Shown here one piece after another: positions 1 to 8,693 of a DNA stretch of 64,000 nt. Source of the DNA: Pseudomonas luteola NBRC 103146 (GTDB lineage Bacteria > Pseudomonadota > Gammaproteobacteria > Pseudomonadales > Pseudomonadaceae); assembly GCF_002091675.1 (NCBI RefSeq), contig NZ_BDAE01000016.1:1-64000 (forward strand). The letters run 5' to 3'. The translations under genes and the position numbers were made by a program. Position 1 is the first letter of the stretch, and every line of letters starts with the position of its first letter. The notes under the pieces were generated by a model. That model was not told where the DNA came from, ran no database searches, and worked only from the letters and a program-made list of their open reading frames with translations.

Positions 1-573
1 AAGCGTGGCTACATTGGTGAGTTCGGCGTACCGGATAACAACCCGCGCTGGAACATCCTGATGGACAACATGCTGGCCTACCTGAAAGAAAATTGCGTAC
101 CGGCGTCCTACTGGGCGGCAGGTCCGGGCTGGGGCAATTATTTCATGTCAGTTGAGCCTATCAATGGTGTAGAGCGTCCGCAGTGGCCGACGCTCAAGAA
201 GTACATGGACAGCAGCAGCTGTACGGAAATAGGCCCTAAGAAAGCAGCAACAACTTCGCCTGCACCTACACCGACCATTGTTGCGCCGGCACCATCCACT
301 ACGACGGGTTCCGTGACCAGCACCATCAACAATTTTACCAACACCGATTGGCTCAATGGTGTGTATCGTAAGAAGGCTGGCTTCTCAGTACCGGGCACGA
401 CCGCCAACAAAGCCGCCTTTCAGGTGGGCAAGTCGGTTAAGCTAGCGGATGGTCAGGTCCGCAAGATTACCTATGTGCAGGCTGGCACTAATCTAGGTGT
501 CTATGTTGATGGCGCGGCAGTCAATGGATCGGTCGTAGGTTATCCCAAGACGCTGACTGTTTTGTCTAAATAA
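1..573 (+). CDS. GH5-family glycoside hydrolase, C-terminal part (5' end outside window)
   Basis: The reading frame is open from base 1, so the gene starts upstream. The first residues contain IGEFGVP, the GH5 motif whose Glu is the catalytic nucleophile, followed by the usual end of the (beta/alpha)8 barrel (ASYWAAGPGWGNY). After about residue 75 comes a Thr/Pro/Ala-rich linker and then a roughly 80-residue C-terminal module with several short beta-like stretches that I do not recognise. The enzyme probably cleaves a beta-glucan or an exopolysaccharide and is probably exported, though the signal peptide is out of view. The convergent polymerase/ligase-like gene downstream suggests an extracellular polysaccharide locus; this is inference. 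Substrate cannot be judged from the visible part. Confidence 0.8.
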   Translation, partial: KRGYIGEFGVPDNNPRWNILMDNMLAYLKENCVPASYWAAGPGWGNYFMSVEPINGVERPQWPTLKKYMDSSSCTEIGPKKAATTSPAPTPTIVAPAPSTTTGSVTSTINNFTNTDWLNGVYRKKAGFSVPGTTANKAAFQVGKSVKLADGQVRKITYVQAGTNLGVYVDGAAVNGSVVGYPKTLTVLSK

Positions 574-612
574 CAACAGTCTCTTACCTACGGGCTGTGA
601 TGGATTGTATCT

Positions 613-645
613 GGAGCTAGGGACAGCTCCTTATCTTTACTTTTT
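613..645 (+). terminator. Rho-independent terminator after the GH5 gene
   Basis: GGAGCT and AGCTCC arms with a 6-nt loop lie about 40 bases after the stop codon and are followed by a T-rich run (ttatctttacttttt). Confidence 0.6.
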
Positions 646-894
646 CTCCCTCCGTAATAGGCCAGGTGCGTTCGTATCAGACGCGTATTTTGCCAGCCCA
701 TACCAGATTCCCTATGTAAGACAACAAAACGGCATTCTCTAGCAGCTACATAAGCTGATCGTAATTGCCTCGCTATGCATCATCTCTCCTGTAATCCCTT
801 CTGAGTCAACCTATCTGCTTGATCTGGCTTTACTGGCATCCCTTAAAGGAAGAGGCCGGGTATAAGCCCAGCCTTTTCCTTTATTAAAGATGAA
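646..894. other. Intergenic, convergent; no gene seen
   Basis: This stretch separates the GH5 gene from the convergent polymerase-like gene. Beyond the two hairpins at its edges I see no coding sequence or promoter that I can support. Confidence 0.5.
853..880. terminator. Bidirectional terminator hairpin
   Basis: AGGCCGGG pairs with CCCAGCCT around a 6-nt loop with one mismatch. A T-rich tail follows on the + side and an A-rich flank precedes it, so it can end the minus-strand gene at 895 and also act on + transcripts. Confidence 0.6.
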
Positions 895-2190
895 TCAGGT
901 CATGCCTCTCATTCCTCTGGCGCCAGACAACGACTCAAGCCGCGTTGGGTATGGATACGGTACCGCTGCGATTTCGTCAGTAGCTCTGGCTGTATGTTGA
1001 TAGTGTGTTTTGAGTGCCTGTAGGGCGAGAAGAAAAGCCGTAGGTGCTTGATACTCGAACACACCTACCAACGGCCACATGGCAAGGTTGGCCAGAAAGA
1101 ACGCCAGCGTAAAGTCCAAGTTGGGATTTAACTTTGTTGCAACCCTGTAGTGGATGAACAAGCCAATCGGAATAATGGCAAATGTCAGGAATCCGAAGCG
1201 GAATAAGGTACCAATTACCCCTACGTCAGACAGAAAGAAGTAGTTGCTGAAGAACCGTTTGAACCCATCATTCCACATCAGGCTCAAGCTGCCGCTAGGA
1301 ACCCAATTGTATTCATGCAAATGGTTCATGATGGCGGCAATGGTGTTTTCCCGTACATTGTCCGTAGGCCCGCTCTCCACCGATTGCATATAGAAGTCAA
1401 GGTTGAGCCCCAAGCTATCGAGGATATGCGGGTTCACCAATATCGGAAAGAGCGCAATGCTACCCAGGATCATGGGCATCACCATGCGGCTTTTCAGACA
1501 CATCGCGGTAAAGAGAAAGCAGATCACGATGACCTGTCTTGTCTGCATGACAAAGACAATCGTGGCCAGAAAGACAAACGCCAGGATGCCATAGAGCACT
1601 TTTGACTTTGGAGCGCCGTTCAGGGGAGATCGTCCATGCCCCATGAAATAGACGCTAAGGCAGTAGGAGAAGATGATGGCCGCTGCGCCGGGCGAGGCAC
1701 GCCCGGGACGACTAAGGTCAAGCACCTGCTCACGAAGATCGGGCAGCACGCCTGCATAGGAAAGCCAGGAAAGCCCAACGGAGATGAGACCGACCAGCAG
1801 TATCAGCTGCTCGAATTGGGTAGCGGTTACACGCTTTGCAAAATAGACAATAACGAAAAAGCTGAAGCAGAACAGAACACGACGCTCTTCAATCAATCCA
1901 TAGAACAGCGGCTGCCCATAAAAAAGATTTGAAAATAACGCGGGCAGAAAACAGAACACAAACGCAGAAAAAAGGCAAAAACTCAAGCCGAGGTTGTAGT
2001 CCTGCTTGTTGGCAGGAGGCGTACCTGTAAGAAGAAGCGCTGTAAAACCTAAGCATATCGCAAGATACAATTCACTAACGTACTTTACGCCAATAGGGTT
2101 TGTGTGCCCTTGCTCGAACACACCAAATTGAAAAATAAGAAGAATAAACAAACATACGTAATAGACGTTACGCTTGCTAACCGTGATCAT
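895..2190 (-). CDS. O-antigen ligase/polymerase (Wzy_C-like) membrane protein
   Basis: A 431-residue polytopic protein with about ten to twelve hydrophobic helices and a long periplasmic loop in the second half (around residues 260-330), the layout of the O-antigen ligase/Wzy polymerase superfamily. Such proteins join or polymerise lipid-linked sugar units at the periplasmic face of the inner membrane. The start chosen is the ATG of MITVSKRN at 2190, which has AAAGGA about 10 bases upstream; a longer in-frame extension to 2253 lacks such support. It faces the GH5 gene tail to tail. Family assignment rests on topology and composition rather than a sharp motif, so ligase versus polymerase is open. 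Confidence 0.7.
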   Translation of the reverse strand: MITVSKRNVYYVCLFILLIFQFGVFEQGHTNPIGVKYVSELYLAICLGFTALLLTGTPPANKQDYNLGLSFCLFSAFVFCFLPALFSNLFYGQPLFYGLIEERRVLFCFSFFVIVYFAKRVTATQFEQLILLVGLISVGLSWLSYAGVLPDLREQVLDLSRPGRASPGAAAIIFSYCLSVYFMGHGRSPLNGAPKSKVLYGILAFVFLATIVFVMQTRQVIVICFLFTAMCLKSRMVMPMILGSIALFPILVNPHILDSLGLNLDFYMQSVESGPTDNVRENTIAAIMNHLHEYNWVPSGSLSLMWNDGFKRFFSNYFFLSDVGVIGTLFRFGFLTFAIIPIGLFIHYRVATKLNPNLDFTLAFFLANLAMWPLVGVFEYQAPTAFLLALQALKTHYQHTARATDEIAAVPYPYPTRLESLSGARGMRGMT

Positions 2191-2777
2191 TAATTTTATG
2201 TCCTTTACATGCGGTTTGTTTTCGAAACCACCAAGCGTGCCAACCCACACCAATCTGTTGAGGGATCATAAAGCTAGTGGCGACGCAGACGCTGTCAAGG
2301 CAGGCAATGGACTACTTAGATCAATGCTTGAAACAGACAAGCTTAGTATTGCGGGCAATTATTACCGTCATATTGGCTCAAATAACCAGACTACTGTGAC
2401 GGTACGAGTGATTTCGAAAGAATACTGGCTATTTGCCTTCTATTGATAAATAACTTATAAATCATCAAAACAAATTCATAGTACGTTCAATACAAAAGCA
2501 ATTGACAAAAAACCTTGGTTTTGTGAGTTTGCCAGCATAAATACTTTGAATTAGTTCTCTTCTTTAGTAATAGATCACCCCTCCCGCAGCTTATTAGGAC
2601 CTTTTTAACCAAGGCTCACTAAAGGACCCGCATAGCGATCAGATGCAGGGTGGAGGCGGAGCATAAGAAAGGCTTTGACTGGGCAGGAAAACCTTTAGAC
2701 GAGCGGGAAGAGTCTTCAAGAATCTCTTGAAGTAGCCTGACTCTAACTAGATAACACCCAACGATGTAGCCGATTCT
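2191..2777. other. AT-rich intergenic region
   Basis: About 590 bases without a convincing gene. The part next to the polymerase-like gene (2191-2560) is AT-rich and probably carries its promoter. The part near 2620-2760 has higher GC, with an 8-bp-arm hairpin at 2714-2732. Short ORFs on both strands look random. Confidence 0.45.
2714..2732. repeat. Perfect inverted repeat upstream of small ORF
   Basis: CTTCAAGA-atc-TCTTGAAG, 8-bp arms and a 3-nt centre, 46 bases before the start of the small gene at 2778. It could be an operator or an RNA hairpin; no T-run follows. Confidence 0.45.
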
Positions 2778-3047
2778 ATGAATGCCTTGATCATGCTTGT
2801 TGACTCGGCCCGTGACCGTTATCAAGTCGATACCTTACTAAAACCTGACGGGACACTGGTTATTACCGCACTACCTGTTGAAGGAGGCTATCCACTTGAG
2901 TGGATCTTAACGCCTGACCAGGCGCGTAACCGTCTGCTTTTGGAAACGGTCCTGATGGATATCCAGCGTCGGCTTAACCAGCCGGCATCCAATAGCCATG
3001 AATTTACCCATGATGATGATCCATTACATCATGGCTCGCTCGGGTAG
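2778..3047 (+). CDS. Small DUF3509-like protein
   Basis: An 89-residue soluble protein. Residues 13-45 follow the pattern yqV-x-x-x-l-k-P-D-G-t-l-v-i-t seen in the small Pseudomonas DUF3509 proteins, and the helix near residues 58-66 ends in IQRRL where the family often has IRRDL. The function of the family is unknown. A second, related-looking protein is encoded at 6025. No clear Shine-Dalgarno precedes the ATG, and the His/Asp-rich tail (HDDDPLHH) is unusual. Assignment is from memory of family pattern and should be treated as tentative. Confidence 0.5.
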   Translation: MNALIMLVDSARDRYQVDTLLKPDGTLVITALPVEGGYPLEWILTPDQARNRLLLETVLMDIQRRLNQPASNSHEFTHDDDPLHHGSLG

Positions 3048-3119
3048 TAATTATTTACCCCTCTTTATCACAGTGCTTTTACAGTGCTTCTCATGTTCCT
3101 TGCCACACTTGCAGCACAA

Positions 3120-3944
3120 AGCACTTCTAGTGTGACGTCCGTACCGGATGGGCTAAACGCGTGTTGCACCTCTCCATCTTAGTGGGTAGCCACATGGAAG
3201 GTTCTCTGATTTTGCCTTTTGTCACCATTACAGGACGTCCAACTCGCATGATGCGTAAATCTCCTTTTCCGCCTATGTCTTGCGCCTTGCTTTCTGCCGG
3301 CGGGAGATGGGGTGCATGCCCGCTCATATGATTGGACCGGCACAACCCTAAGGCCCCGAAAACCTAGCCATCTGCATTGCACACATTGACCACCGTCACT
3401 ACTAAACCTCTGGGCATAGGGTTGGGCTCTCCATAATTTACGGCTTCGTGCGCTAACCGGTGGGCAGATGCATATCACTTCGGAAACGGGGCAAGGAATA
3501 CGGGTATGTCTATATTTGACTCGCGCAGAAGAAAAGGCCGTAAATACCGCAAGTGAGCCCATTCAAGAACAGTTGCTCCTTATCGTTACTGGCGGGGCAG
3601 TACGGGTTGTGGATTACGAGCCGACTATCCGTATGCTGGTCGTGGAGATTCTTGAAGAACTCGGCTACCACGCCCTGATAGCTGAAGATGGCGCTTCTGG
3701 CTAGGCAATCCTGCAATCCGATACCGCTATCGGCCTGTTAGTTTCCGATGTTGGGCTAACGGAAGACAGATGGCTGATGCCGCGTATTAGCCGCCCTGAC
3801 CTCAAGGTGCTATTTATCACAGGTTATGCTGAGAGCGCTGTGGTAGGCGATGGAAACCTGGAAATCGACACGCCTATTATGACCAGTCCCTTCACGGTCG
3901 ATATATTGACCGAGCGAATCTAACAGTTGATTGAAGGTAGTTAA
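3120..3944 (+). pseudogene. Decayed 3' end of a hybrid histidine kinase
   Basis: Pieces of a kinase C-terminus can be read in order across shifting frames: a remnant of the LEN..LLN N-box helix (VGSHMEGSL near 3180), LPAGD near 3295, TTKPLGIGLG near 3405, GLSIIYGFVR near 3425, then GGQMHITSETGQG and VCLYL from 3460. A receiver domain follows, with VVDYEPTIRMLVVEILEELGY, a stop at 3702, LLVSDVGL with the phospho-Asp kept, KVLFITGYAES, and a second stop at 3921. It has at least two frameshifts, two or more internal stops and a small deletion. The order and wording match the intact kinase at 60393, so this is a relic of a paralogue. The N-terminal sensor part is not recognisable upstream. Confidence 0.8.
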
Positions 3945-4161
3945 CTGGCGGTTTTTCAGCTCCTTCTTGGACGGGTCATCTTTATAGTTGGACAGGCTAT
4001 GCTCTACCAGCTTGAGCACACTGCAGACTCTGCATTCATAGCTGCGCCTGGTAGTTAGCTTTTTAGGAATGTCGCAGTAGAAAACAGGTAGCTGGTAGAG
4101 GTTCGCTTTCAAGAACGCTTGAGCCATGGATGCAGTGAGCTTTATCCGTCACTGAATAAAT
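3945..4161. other. Spacer between kinase relic and chemoreceptor
   Basis: No supported gene. A minus-strand frame from 4127 reads as a plausible peptide (with CDIPKK and CRVCS) but has no ribosome-binding site and runs into the kinase relic, so I leave it unassigned. Confidence 0.4.
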
Positions 4162-4188
4162 TCAAGCCTCAAGACTGACCGCCGATAC
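4162..4188 (+). promoter_or_regulatory. FliA (sigma-28) promoter of chemoreceptor gene
   Basis: TCAAGCCT, 11 bases, then GCCGATAC: the -35 and -10 elements of the flagellar sigma factor at canonical spacing, about 50 bases before the chemoreceptor start. This predicts expression with the motility regulon. Confidence 0.75.
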
Positions 4189-4238
4189 ATGTCATCAGAC
4201 AACAAAAATTCGGCGTGCTTTCGCCTCTACTTTTGCGG

Positions 4239-5873
4239 ATGACAAATATGCTACTACGCAGTTGGAACATAGCCCCCCGGGCTGCGCTTGGGTTTGGCCT
4301 GATCGCGCTGATGGTTGCTTTTCTAGGTATTTTCTCGCTAGGCAAGATGTCCAACATCCGTGACCGTAGTGTGGCTATAGAAGCAGAATGGGTACCCAGC
4401 ATCCGCATCGTAGATAGCATCCGGGAAAACATGCTGCGTATTCGCACCATTTCCTTGCGCATGGCGCTTGATCCCGACCCTAAAAGCATTGACACCTATG
4501 CCAGCCAGTATGAGGCCCGTAATAAGGTTTTGATGGATAACATCAAAGCGTTTGAGGCCTTTGTCGATACGCCCGAAGAGCAACGCCTGTACGGACAATT
4601 CAAACAGGATTTTGCAGTCTACCAGCAGGGTATGACCAACTCGTTTGTCCTGGCCCGCCAAGGCGATACTGTCGCCCTGAATAAACTCACTCTGGTTGAC
4701 ATGAAGCCTGTCATCGATGGCACTGGCAAGACATTGGGCGAGCTGGGAGACTACTATGCACAAGGGATCGAGCGCGAAGGAAAGAGTTCGGCGGATCAAT
4801 ACGCCAGCTCTCGCGCCATTGTTATCCTCGTGATTGCCTTGGCGGCCCTAGCTACCGTGCTTATGGCCTGGCTTCTGACGCAAAGTATCGTCAGGCCCCT
4901 GCAGAGTGCTGTGCGCGCCGCACAACAGGTTGCCAAAGGAGACCTGACCACTCACATTGAAGTCAGCGGTAGCGATGAGGTCAATCAGCTTCAGGTAGCA
5001 CTGCGCCAGATGCAGGACAATCTGCGTAACACCCTGGCTCAGATTTCAGGGTCATCAACCCAACTGGCGGCAGCAGCTGATGAACTCAACGCAGTGACCG
5101 AAGAAGCCAGCCGCGGCTTGCAACAGCAAAACGATGAGATTGAGCAGGCCGCTACCGCTGTAAACGAGATGAGCGCAGCGGTTGATGAGGTAGCACGTAA
5201 CGCAGTATCGACATCTGAGGCCTCCAAGACCTCGACCCAGTCAGCACAGGCCGGTCATGTTCGAGTCAATGAAACCATTACAGCCATCACAGACCTGTCG
5301 GAAGAGGTTCAGTCTACCTCCGTACTGGTAAGACAACTTGCCGATCGATCGCAGGAAATTGGCAAGGTGCTGGATGTTATTCGTGCCATTGCAGAACAAA
5401 CCAATCTACTGGCGCTGAATGCTGCGATCGAAGCTGCCCGTGCAGGCGAATCCGGCCGAGGTTTTGCTGTAGTGGCTGACGAGGTAAGAGCGCTCGCTCA
5501 TCGTACGCAACAGTCGACGCTTGAAATCGAGCAAATGGTCTCTGGCATGCGCAACGGCGCAAGTCAGGCTTTGAACTCCATGCAGATCAGCAGCACTCGC
5601 GCTCATTCCACACGGGAGCTGGCAGAAAGTGCAGGCCAGGCGCTAAGCGAGATTACGTCGTCGATCAGCGAAATGTATGAGCGTAACCTGGTAATTGCCA
5701 GCGCAGCCGAAGAGCAGGCTCAGGTGGCCAGGGAAGTTGACCGTAACCTTGTCAATATCCGTGATCTATCCGTGCAGTCTGCCACAGGCGCGCATCAAAC
5801 CAGCGCGTCCAGCCATGAGCTTTCACGTCTGGCAGCTGAGCTTAATTCTTTGGTAAATCGCTTCAAGGTCTGA
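4239..5873 (+). CDS. Methyl-accepting chemotaxis protein, four-helix-bundle sensor type
   Basis: About 544 residues. A first membrane helix near residues 12-35 is followed by a periplasmic region of about 150 mostly helical residues (four-helix-bundle type), a second helix ([21 protein letters not shown]), HAMP, and the cytoplasmic signalling domain with the conserved hairpin tip ([20 protein letters not shown]). It transmits ligand binding to CheA/CheW at the cell pole; the ligand is unknown. I prefer the ATG at 4239 or 4248 over the first ATG at 4215, because transmembrane charge and spacing fit better. A FliA promoter at 4162 and a terminator at 5911 make it a single-gene transcript. It differs in sensor domain from the receptor at 32213. 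Confidence 0.92.
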   Translation: MTNMLLRSWNIAPRAALGFGLIALMVAFLGIFSLGKMSNIRDRSVAIEAEWVPSIRIVDSIRENMLRIRTISLRMALDPDPKSIDTYASQYEARNKVLMDNIKAFEAFVDTPEEQRLYGQFKQDFAVYQQGMTNSFVLARQGDTVALNKLTLVDMKPVIDGTGKTLGELGDYYAQGIEREGKSSADQYASSRAIVILVIALAALATVLMAWLLTQSIVRPLQSAVRAAQQVAKGDLTTHIEVSGSDEVNQLQVALRQMQDNLRNTLAQISGSSTQLAAAADELNAVTEEASRGLQQQNDEIEQAATAVNEMSAAVDEVARNAVSTSEASKTSTQSAQAGHVRVNETITAITDLSEEVQSTSVLVRQLADRSQEIGKVLDVIRAIAEQTNLLALNAAIEAARAGESGRGFAVVADEVRALAHRTQQSTLEIEQMVSGMRNGASQALNSMQISSTRAHSTRELAESAGQALSEITSSISEMYERNLVIASAAEEQAQVAREVDRNLVNIRDLSVQSATGAHQTSASSHELSRLAAELNSLVNRFKV

Positions 5874-5910
5874 TCGTTCATTCCTTGATTGCTTTACAAC
5901 AGAAAAACTT

Positions 5911-5940
5911 AAAGCCCTCCTTAACAGAGGGCTTTTGTGT
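5911..5940 (+). terminator. Terminator after chemoreceptor
   Basis: AAAGCCCTC and GAGGGCTTT arms (9 bp) with a 7-nt loop, followed by TTGTGTT, 38 bases after the stop codon. Confidence 0.85.
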
Positions 5941-5993
5941 TGAAAGCTGGCCAGATCTTCAGATGGATTGCTCTTTACGAGGGAAACAGTGGC

Positions 5994-6012
5994 CTATGCT
6001 TAAGCTAAGCAT
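5994..6012 (+). promoter_or_regulatory. Sigma-S-like -10 region overlapping an inverted repeat
   Basis: CCTATGCTTAA resembles the stationary-phase -10 consensus KCTAYACTTAA with two mismatches. It overlaps the inverted repeat ATGCTTA-agc-TAAGCAT (5996-6012) and ends about 13 bases before the start codon at 6025. A similar GCTATGCTTTAA precedes the gene at 43900. Confidence 0.4.
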
Positions 6013-6024
6013 GAGGCACACTCC

Positions 6025-6270
6025 ATGAACCTGATAGCTGACAAACTTGCACGTCTTGATCCGCCGCTTAAGTTCCTTTTTGAACCACGCGGCACAGACA
6101 TGCTTTTGACCTTGATCGACCCGGCCGTTCCTGCACGCGTGCAGCGCCGCCTCGATCCTAAGCTCATGATGAATAAGGATGCGCTAAACCTAACCCTGGT
6201 TTATGCCGTCAATGAACTACGTGCAAAAGGCTCCCATGTGCCTTTGGAGAAGGATTACATTTTTATCTGA
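6025..6270 (+). CDS. Small DUF3509-like protein
   Basis: An 81-residue soluble protein with no signal peptide or membrane helix. The order FLFEPRGTDMLLTL, then RVQRRLDPKLM, then a terminal helix (LTLVYAVNELR) resembles DUF3509 proteins, a family common in Pseudomonas without known function, and also the protein at 2778. The start has GAGGCAC about 8 bases upstream. The gene stands alone, convergent to the hybrid kinase gene. A sigma-S-like promoter just upstream hints at stationary-phase expression. Confidence 0.6.
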   Translation: MNLIADKLARLDPPLKFLFEPRGTDMLLTLIDPAVPARVQRRLDPKLMMNKDALNLTLVYAVNELRAKGSHVPLEKDYIFI

Positions 6271-6312
6271 TACCTCTTCGACCCACCAAATGGAACCTGG
6301 TGCTTCTATCGC

Positions 6313-8424
6313 CTATCCTCTCAGAGCAGTACGTACCATGGCTGAAAGATCCTCAGGGCGATAGGGTTTGGTAAGCAAATGGATGTTAGGTGCCAATGTG
6401 TTGTTCTGCGAAAGGATGTCCCGAGTATGGCCTGAGGTAAACAATACCGGTATTGCAGGTTCCTGCATCTGAGCCCATGCCGCCAGATCCGTACTTTTGA
6501 GCCGACCGGGCATCACGACATCCGTGAAAATCAAATCAACCCTCGTTCCGGCTTCCAGCAGCTGCATGGCCACGTCCGCATCAGGCGCTTGCGCCACGTC
6601 ATAACCGGCCTGCTGCAGTAACTCTACAACAGAGAATCGAACACCTTCATTATCCTCTACTACCAGGATGGTTTCCCGCCCCTCAAGTGTATAGTCATGT
6701 TTGCCCTGGTCATCTTCTTCGGCCTGTTTGTGACTGCGTGCGAAATACATCCGTACCGTCGTACCGCATCCAGGGGCGCTCTGAATATCAATATGGCCCC
6801 CACTCTGCTTGACGAAGCCAAACACCATGCTAAGACCAAGTCCCGTACCCTGCCCTTCAGCCTTGGTTGTGAAGAATGGCTCGAAGACGTGCTCCAGCAC
6901 TTCTGGCTTCATACCTTCGCCCGAATCGGCAACGGACAGGCAGAGGTAGTCCCCAGGACTGATGTCCTTGCCTGCACAGTAATCTTCATCCAGCACGACA
7001 TTGTCGCCATGAACGTTGATCAGCCCTTCCCCATCCATCGCATCACGGGCATTGATGGCCAGATTGAGAATAGCGTTTTCCAACTGGTTACGATCAACGT
7101 GTATGCACCAGGCATTGTCAGGCAGGGACATATCGATTTCGATGGTCTCGCCCAGTGCACGCTGAAGGAGCTCCTCCAGCCCTTCGAAAATATGGGCTGG
7201 GTTGTAAATGCCGGGTGATAAGGCTTGGCGACGGGCAAAGGCCAATAGTTGGGAAGACAGCTTGGCTCCTCGCTCCACCGCATTGATGGCAGCCTCTACG
7301 CGGCTCTGTACACGAGGGTTGTCCTTTTCCTGACGAGCCAGCAGATGCAGATTACTCGAAATGACCTGCAGGACATTATTGAAGTCATGTGCAACGCCTC
7401 CGGTCAGTCCGCCAATCGCCTCCAGCTTTTGTGATTGCCGGAGCTGCTCTTCTGCCAACGAGCGGGCCTGCACTTCAGCAGCGACCCGCTGCTCCAGATT
7501 GCGCGTCAGTTGATAAAGCGCTTCTTCCGCCATCTTGCGTTCATGAATATCAATCAGAACACCGGGAAAGCGAAACGGCTCTCCACGCTCGTCAAACTCG
7601 CATAGACCACTTGCTAAAACCCAGCGGAAAAGGCCGTTCGGGCGGCGGATACGACATTCAGCATTGAAAGCGCCGCCCTGATCAAAAGTCTGCCTGATAT
7701 GCATCCGGATCTTTTCCAGGTCGTCCGGATGAATGAAGCCGCTGGCGATCTGAATGGGAATGCCTGCCGCCGCTTCGTCTACGGGGTATGAAAAGGTTCG
7801 TGCGAAGCGCTCATCTCCAGTCAGGGATTGTGCTTTGATATCCCAGACGAACAGTCCCAGGAGCGCACCGGAGTTCAATGCCAGTTGTAGTCGTTCATTC
7901 GTTGCCCGGAAGGAACGCTCAGCCTCCTGACGTCGCCGCTCCGACAGTACGTGTTGAGTGGTTTCGATAACGATGGCCATGACGCCAGCCGGCATACCAT
8001 CGTCCTCAGGCACCGGACTATAGTAGAGGTCCATCGAGACGTCTTCCGGACGCCCATTACGAAACAATACAAGCTCTTTGTTCCGATAAGAGAGCGTACC
8101 GCCAGCCAGACAGGTATCAACTACGTTCCGATTGAATTCGGCAACTTCCGGCCAACCAATCTCGACTGGCGAGCCGAGAAGAAAAGGATGACGCCCTCCC
8201 GCAAACACGGCATAGGCATCGTTATAAATCATATAGCCAGGCCGTCCCCACAACATCACGAGGGGAACAGGAGAAGCCAGTAGAAACTGGACGGCAGCGC
8301 TCAGACTTTTGGACCACTGATCAATGGGACCGAGATCCGTACGAGACCAGTCGAAAGACCGGATACGCTCGGCCATCTCACCGCTCCAGCCCAGGCAACC
8401 ATGATCGTCCCTTAAAAATTGCAT
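6313..8424 (-). CDS. PAS-domain hybrid sensor histidine kinase
   Basis: A 703-residue cytoplasmic protein with no membrane helix. It has a PAS-like region at about 40-160, a second PAS/PAC at 180-300, a HisKA dimerisation domain with phospho-His346 in GGVAHDFNN, an HATPase domain with N ([16 protein letters not shown]), G1 (DSGEGM) and G2 (GTGLGLSM) boxes, and a C-terminal receiver with phospho-Asp635 in FTDVVMPG. It should autophosphorylate in response to a cytoplasmic cue and relay to its own receiver; the final partner is not visible nearby. The gene is divergent from the AtoE-type transporter and shares its architecture with the kinase at 60393, but the sequences differ clearly. AAGAGA lies about 8 bases before the ATG. 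Confidence 0.92.
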   Translation of the reverse strand: MQFLRDDHGCLGWSGEMAERIRSFDWSRTDLGPIDQWSKSLSAAVQFLLASPVPLVMLWGRPGYMIYNDAYAVFAGGRHPFLLGSPVEIGWPEVAEFNRNVVDTCLAGGTLSYRNKELVLFRNGRPEDVSMDLYYSPVPEDDGMPAGVMAIVIETTQHVLSERRRQEAERSFRATNERLQLALNSGALLGLFVWDIKAQSLTGDERFARTFSYPVDEAAAGIPIQIASGFIHPDDLEKIRMHIRQTFDQGGAFNAECRIRRPNGLFRWVLASGLCEFDERGEPFRFPGVLIDIHERKMAEEALYQLTRNLEQRVAAEVQARSLAEEQLRQSQKLEAIGGLTGGVAHDFNNVLQVISSNLHLLARQEKDNPRVQSRVEAAINAVERGAKLSSQLLAFARRQALSPGIYNPAHIFEGLEELLQRALGETIEIDMSLPDNAWCIHVDRNQLENAILNLAINARDAMDGEGLINVHGDNVVLDEDYCAGKDISPGDYLCLSVADSGEGMKPEVLEHVFEPFFTTKAEGQGTGLGLSMVFGFVKQSGGHIDIQSAPGCGTTVRMYFARSHKQAEEDDQGKHDYTLEGRETILVVEDNEGVRFSVVELLQQAGYDVAQAPDADVAMQLLEAGTRVDLIFTDVVMPGRLKSTDLAAWAQMQEPAIPVLFTSGHTRDILSQNNTLAPNIHLLTKPYRPEDLSAMVRTALRG

Positions 8425-8693
8425 GGATTGTCTCTTAGGAAAAAGGCCTGTTCAGTATGTTGGTGTCCAGATACGACCACAGCAACAAACAACAATTCTA
8501 AACAAACGAAGCGGCGGCAAGGTCAGTCTATTCGGCAACGATAGCAGCCTTTTGAAGTGGCCGTCCGTCCACGGTGAAAAACCGCCAAGTAAAACACACC
8601 GGTAAGCGCTACCCTCTATACGTCCTGAGCGCGGCCAGACAAATGGCCATGCGCTACACGGGTAATCAATAACAAAAGCTATAAGGAGATTAC

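Noticed and set aside
2619-2825. 68-codon minus-strand frame near the first DUF3509-like gene
   Set aside because: It is unrecognisable, lacks a ribosome-binding site and overlaps the start of the + gene.
3810-4127. 105-codon minus-strand frame
   Set aside because: Half of it lies over the kinase relic and there is no ribosome-binding site; the remaining part is unrecognised.
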